Below, piece by piece: positions 5,017-5,583 of a DNA stretch of 5,583 nt (positions are counted from its first letter, which is position 1; every line of letters begins with the position of its first letter). This DNA comes from Clostridia bacterium. Lineage in GTDB: Bacteria; Bacillota; Clostridia; Oscillospirales; CAG-272. The notes beneath the pieces are model-generated. The model worked only from the letters and a program-made list of their open reading frames with translations, had not been told where the DNA came from and did no database searches. Made by a program: the position numbers and the translations under genes. Where the stretch lies: NCBI GenBank assembly GCA_017452565.1, contig JAFTMF010000046.1, positions 1-5,583 of the forward strand, given 5' to 3'.

Positions 5017-5583
5017 ATGAGTACGCAAAACACTACCCCCGAAGTTGCCATCCGCATATCCGGGGTCAAGAAAAGATATAGACTTGGTCAGATCGGCAGC
5101 GGCACCATCCGAAGTGATTTCGAAAGCTGGTGGGCAAGAATCCGCGGCAAGGAAGACCCCAACACCATTATCGGAACCGATCAACGGCTGGTGGGGCAGA
5201 CTCTGATGGCCCTCAACGGCATTGATCTGACGATTTACAAGGGCGAGGCCATCGGCTTCATCGGCGGAAACGGTGCAGGCAAGAGCACGCTTCTGAAGCT
5301 ACTGTCCCGTGTTACCGGCCCTACTGAAGGAGAAATTGACATTTACGGCAGAATCGTTTCTATGTTGGAGGTTGGAAACGGCTTCCACGGCGAAATGACC
5401 GGCAGAGAAAAAGTCTACCTCAACGGCGCTATTTTGGGTATGACCAAAGCAGAAATCGACGCCAAAATGGATGAAATTATCGCATTTTCGGAAGTGGGCG
5501 ATTTCATCGACACCCCCGTTAAGCGCTATTCCTCCGGTATGTACATGAAGCTGGCCTTTTCGGTTGCCGCCCATCTGGATGCC
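5017..5583 (+). CDS. ABC transporter ATP-binding subunit for polysaccharide export (Wzt/TagH family), partial
   Basis: The first 189 residues of the nucleotide-binding partner of the upstream permease; the gene runs off the right edge. Walker A is GGNGAGKS (83-90) followed by TLLKLLS. The family-typical Q-loop region GRIVSMLEVGNGFHGEMTGR (111-130) carries the LLELG-like segment of Wzt/TagH proteins rather than a plain Q-loop. The ABC signature is YSSGM (171-175) in YSSGMYMKLAFSVAAHL. The Walker B, the H-loop and any C-terminal substrate-binding domain (as in some Wzt proteins) are outside the window. The insertion at about 28-62 (SGTIRSDFESWWARIRGK and following) before the first catalytic strands is also usual in this family. 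GAGGAG at 5005-5010 is 6 nt from the ATG at 5017; an in-frame ATG at 5011 abuts the site and is less likely. Confidence 0.93.
   Translation, partial: MSTQNTTPEVAIRISGVKKRYRLGQIGSGTIRSDFESWWARIRGKEDPNTIIGTDQRLVGQTLMALNGIDLTIYKGEAIGFIGGNGAGKSTLLKLLSRVTGPTEGEIDIYGRIVSMLEVGNGFHGEMTGREKVYLNGAILGMTKAEIDAKMDEIIAFSEVGDFIDTPVKRYSSGMYMKLAFSVAAHLDA

Noticed and set aside
4312..5184. Long open frame (290 codons) on the minus strand opposite the exporter genes
   Set aside because: The product is rich in His, Gly and Asp with no domain, and it crosses the boundary of two well-recognised plus-strand genes with proper ribosome binding sites.

Overview
The window looks like chromosomal DNA of a low-to-medium G+C Gram-positive bacterium, most likely an anaerobic Clostridia-type Firmicute. 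The reasons are a sigma-I/RsgI pair (a Bacilli/Clostridia hallmark), strong AGGAGG-type ribosome binding sites, canonical sigma-A promoters and a TagGH/Wzm-Wzt type cell-surface polysaccharide exporter. The genus cannot be read from the sequence.

Layout. Minus strand, in transcription order from right to left: a cytoplasmic Xaa-Pro aminopeptidase (2629-3870); the alternative sigma factor SigI (1817-2548); its membrane anti-sigma factor RsgI (963-1820, overlapping sigI by ATGA); an intrinsic terminator (928-953); two tandem promoters; and a secreted or anchored protein with two PepSY domains and an Ala/Pro/Glu/Val-rich repetitive tail (starts at 737, runs off the left edge). Plus strand: a sigma-A promoter (4030-4058), an ABC-2 polysaccharide-export permease (4129-4998) and its ATPase (5017 to the right edge, partial). 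The two directions diverge from a 258-bp intergenic region at 3871-4128.

Main observation. Three promoters on the minus strand share ACCCCGAT, exactly 16 nt, then CGTA. One is directly upstream of sigI-rsgI; the other two lie in tandem 90 bp apart upstream of the double-PepSY gene. This fits the known SigI promoter style (ACCCC-type -35, CG-containing -10), so the window appears to hold an autoregulated sigma/anti-sigma switch together with a cognate target gene. The extracellular C-terminus of the RsgI is a PepSY domain rather than the carbohydrate-binding modules known from cellulolytic clostridia, and it closely resembles the PepSY domains of the target protein. Sensor and effector therefore share a domain, which suggests a PepSY-based envelope-sensing circuit with possible feedback. 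The RsgI keeps the membrane-proximal Asn-Pro pair associated with autoproteolysis in this family.

The aminopeptidase has its own sigma-A promoter, and no terminator is visible between it and sigI, so read-through may give basal sigI-rsgI expression. The polysaccharide exporter is a separate, divergent operon. A near-copy (14 of 16 bases) of the palindrome inside the sigI promoter lies just upstream of its -35 box, which may or may not mean shared regulation.
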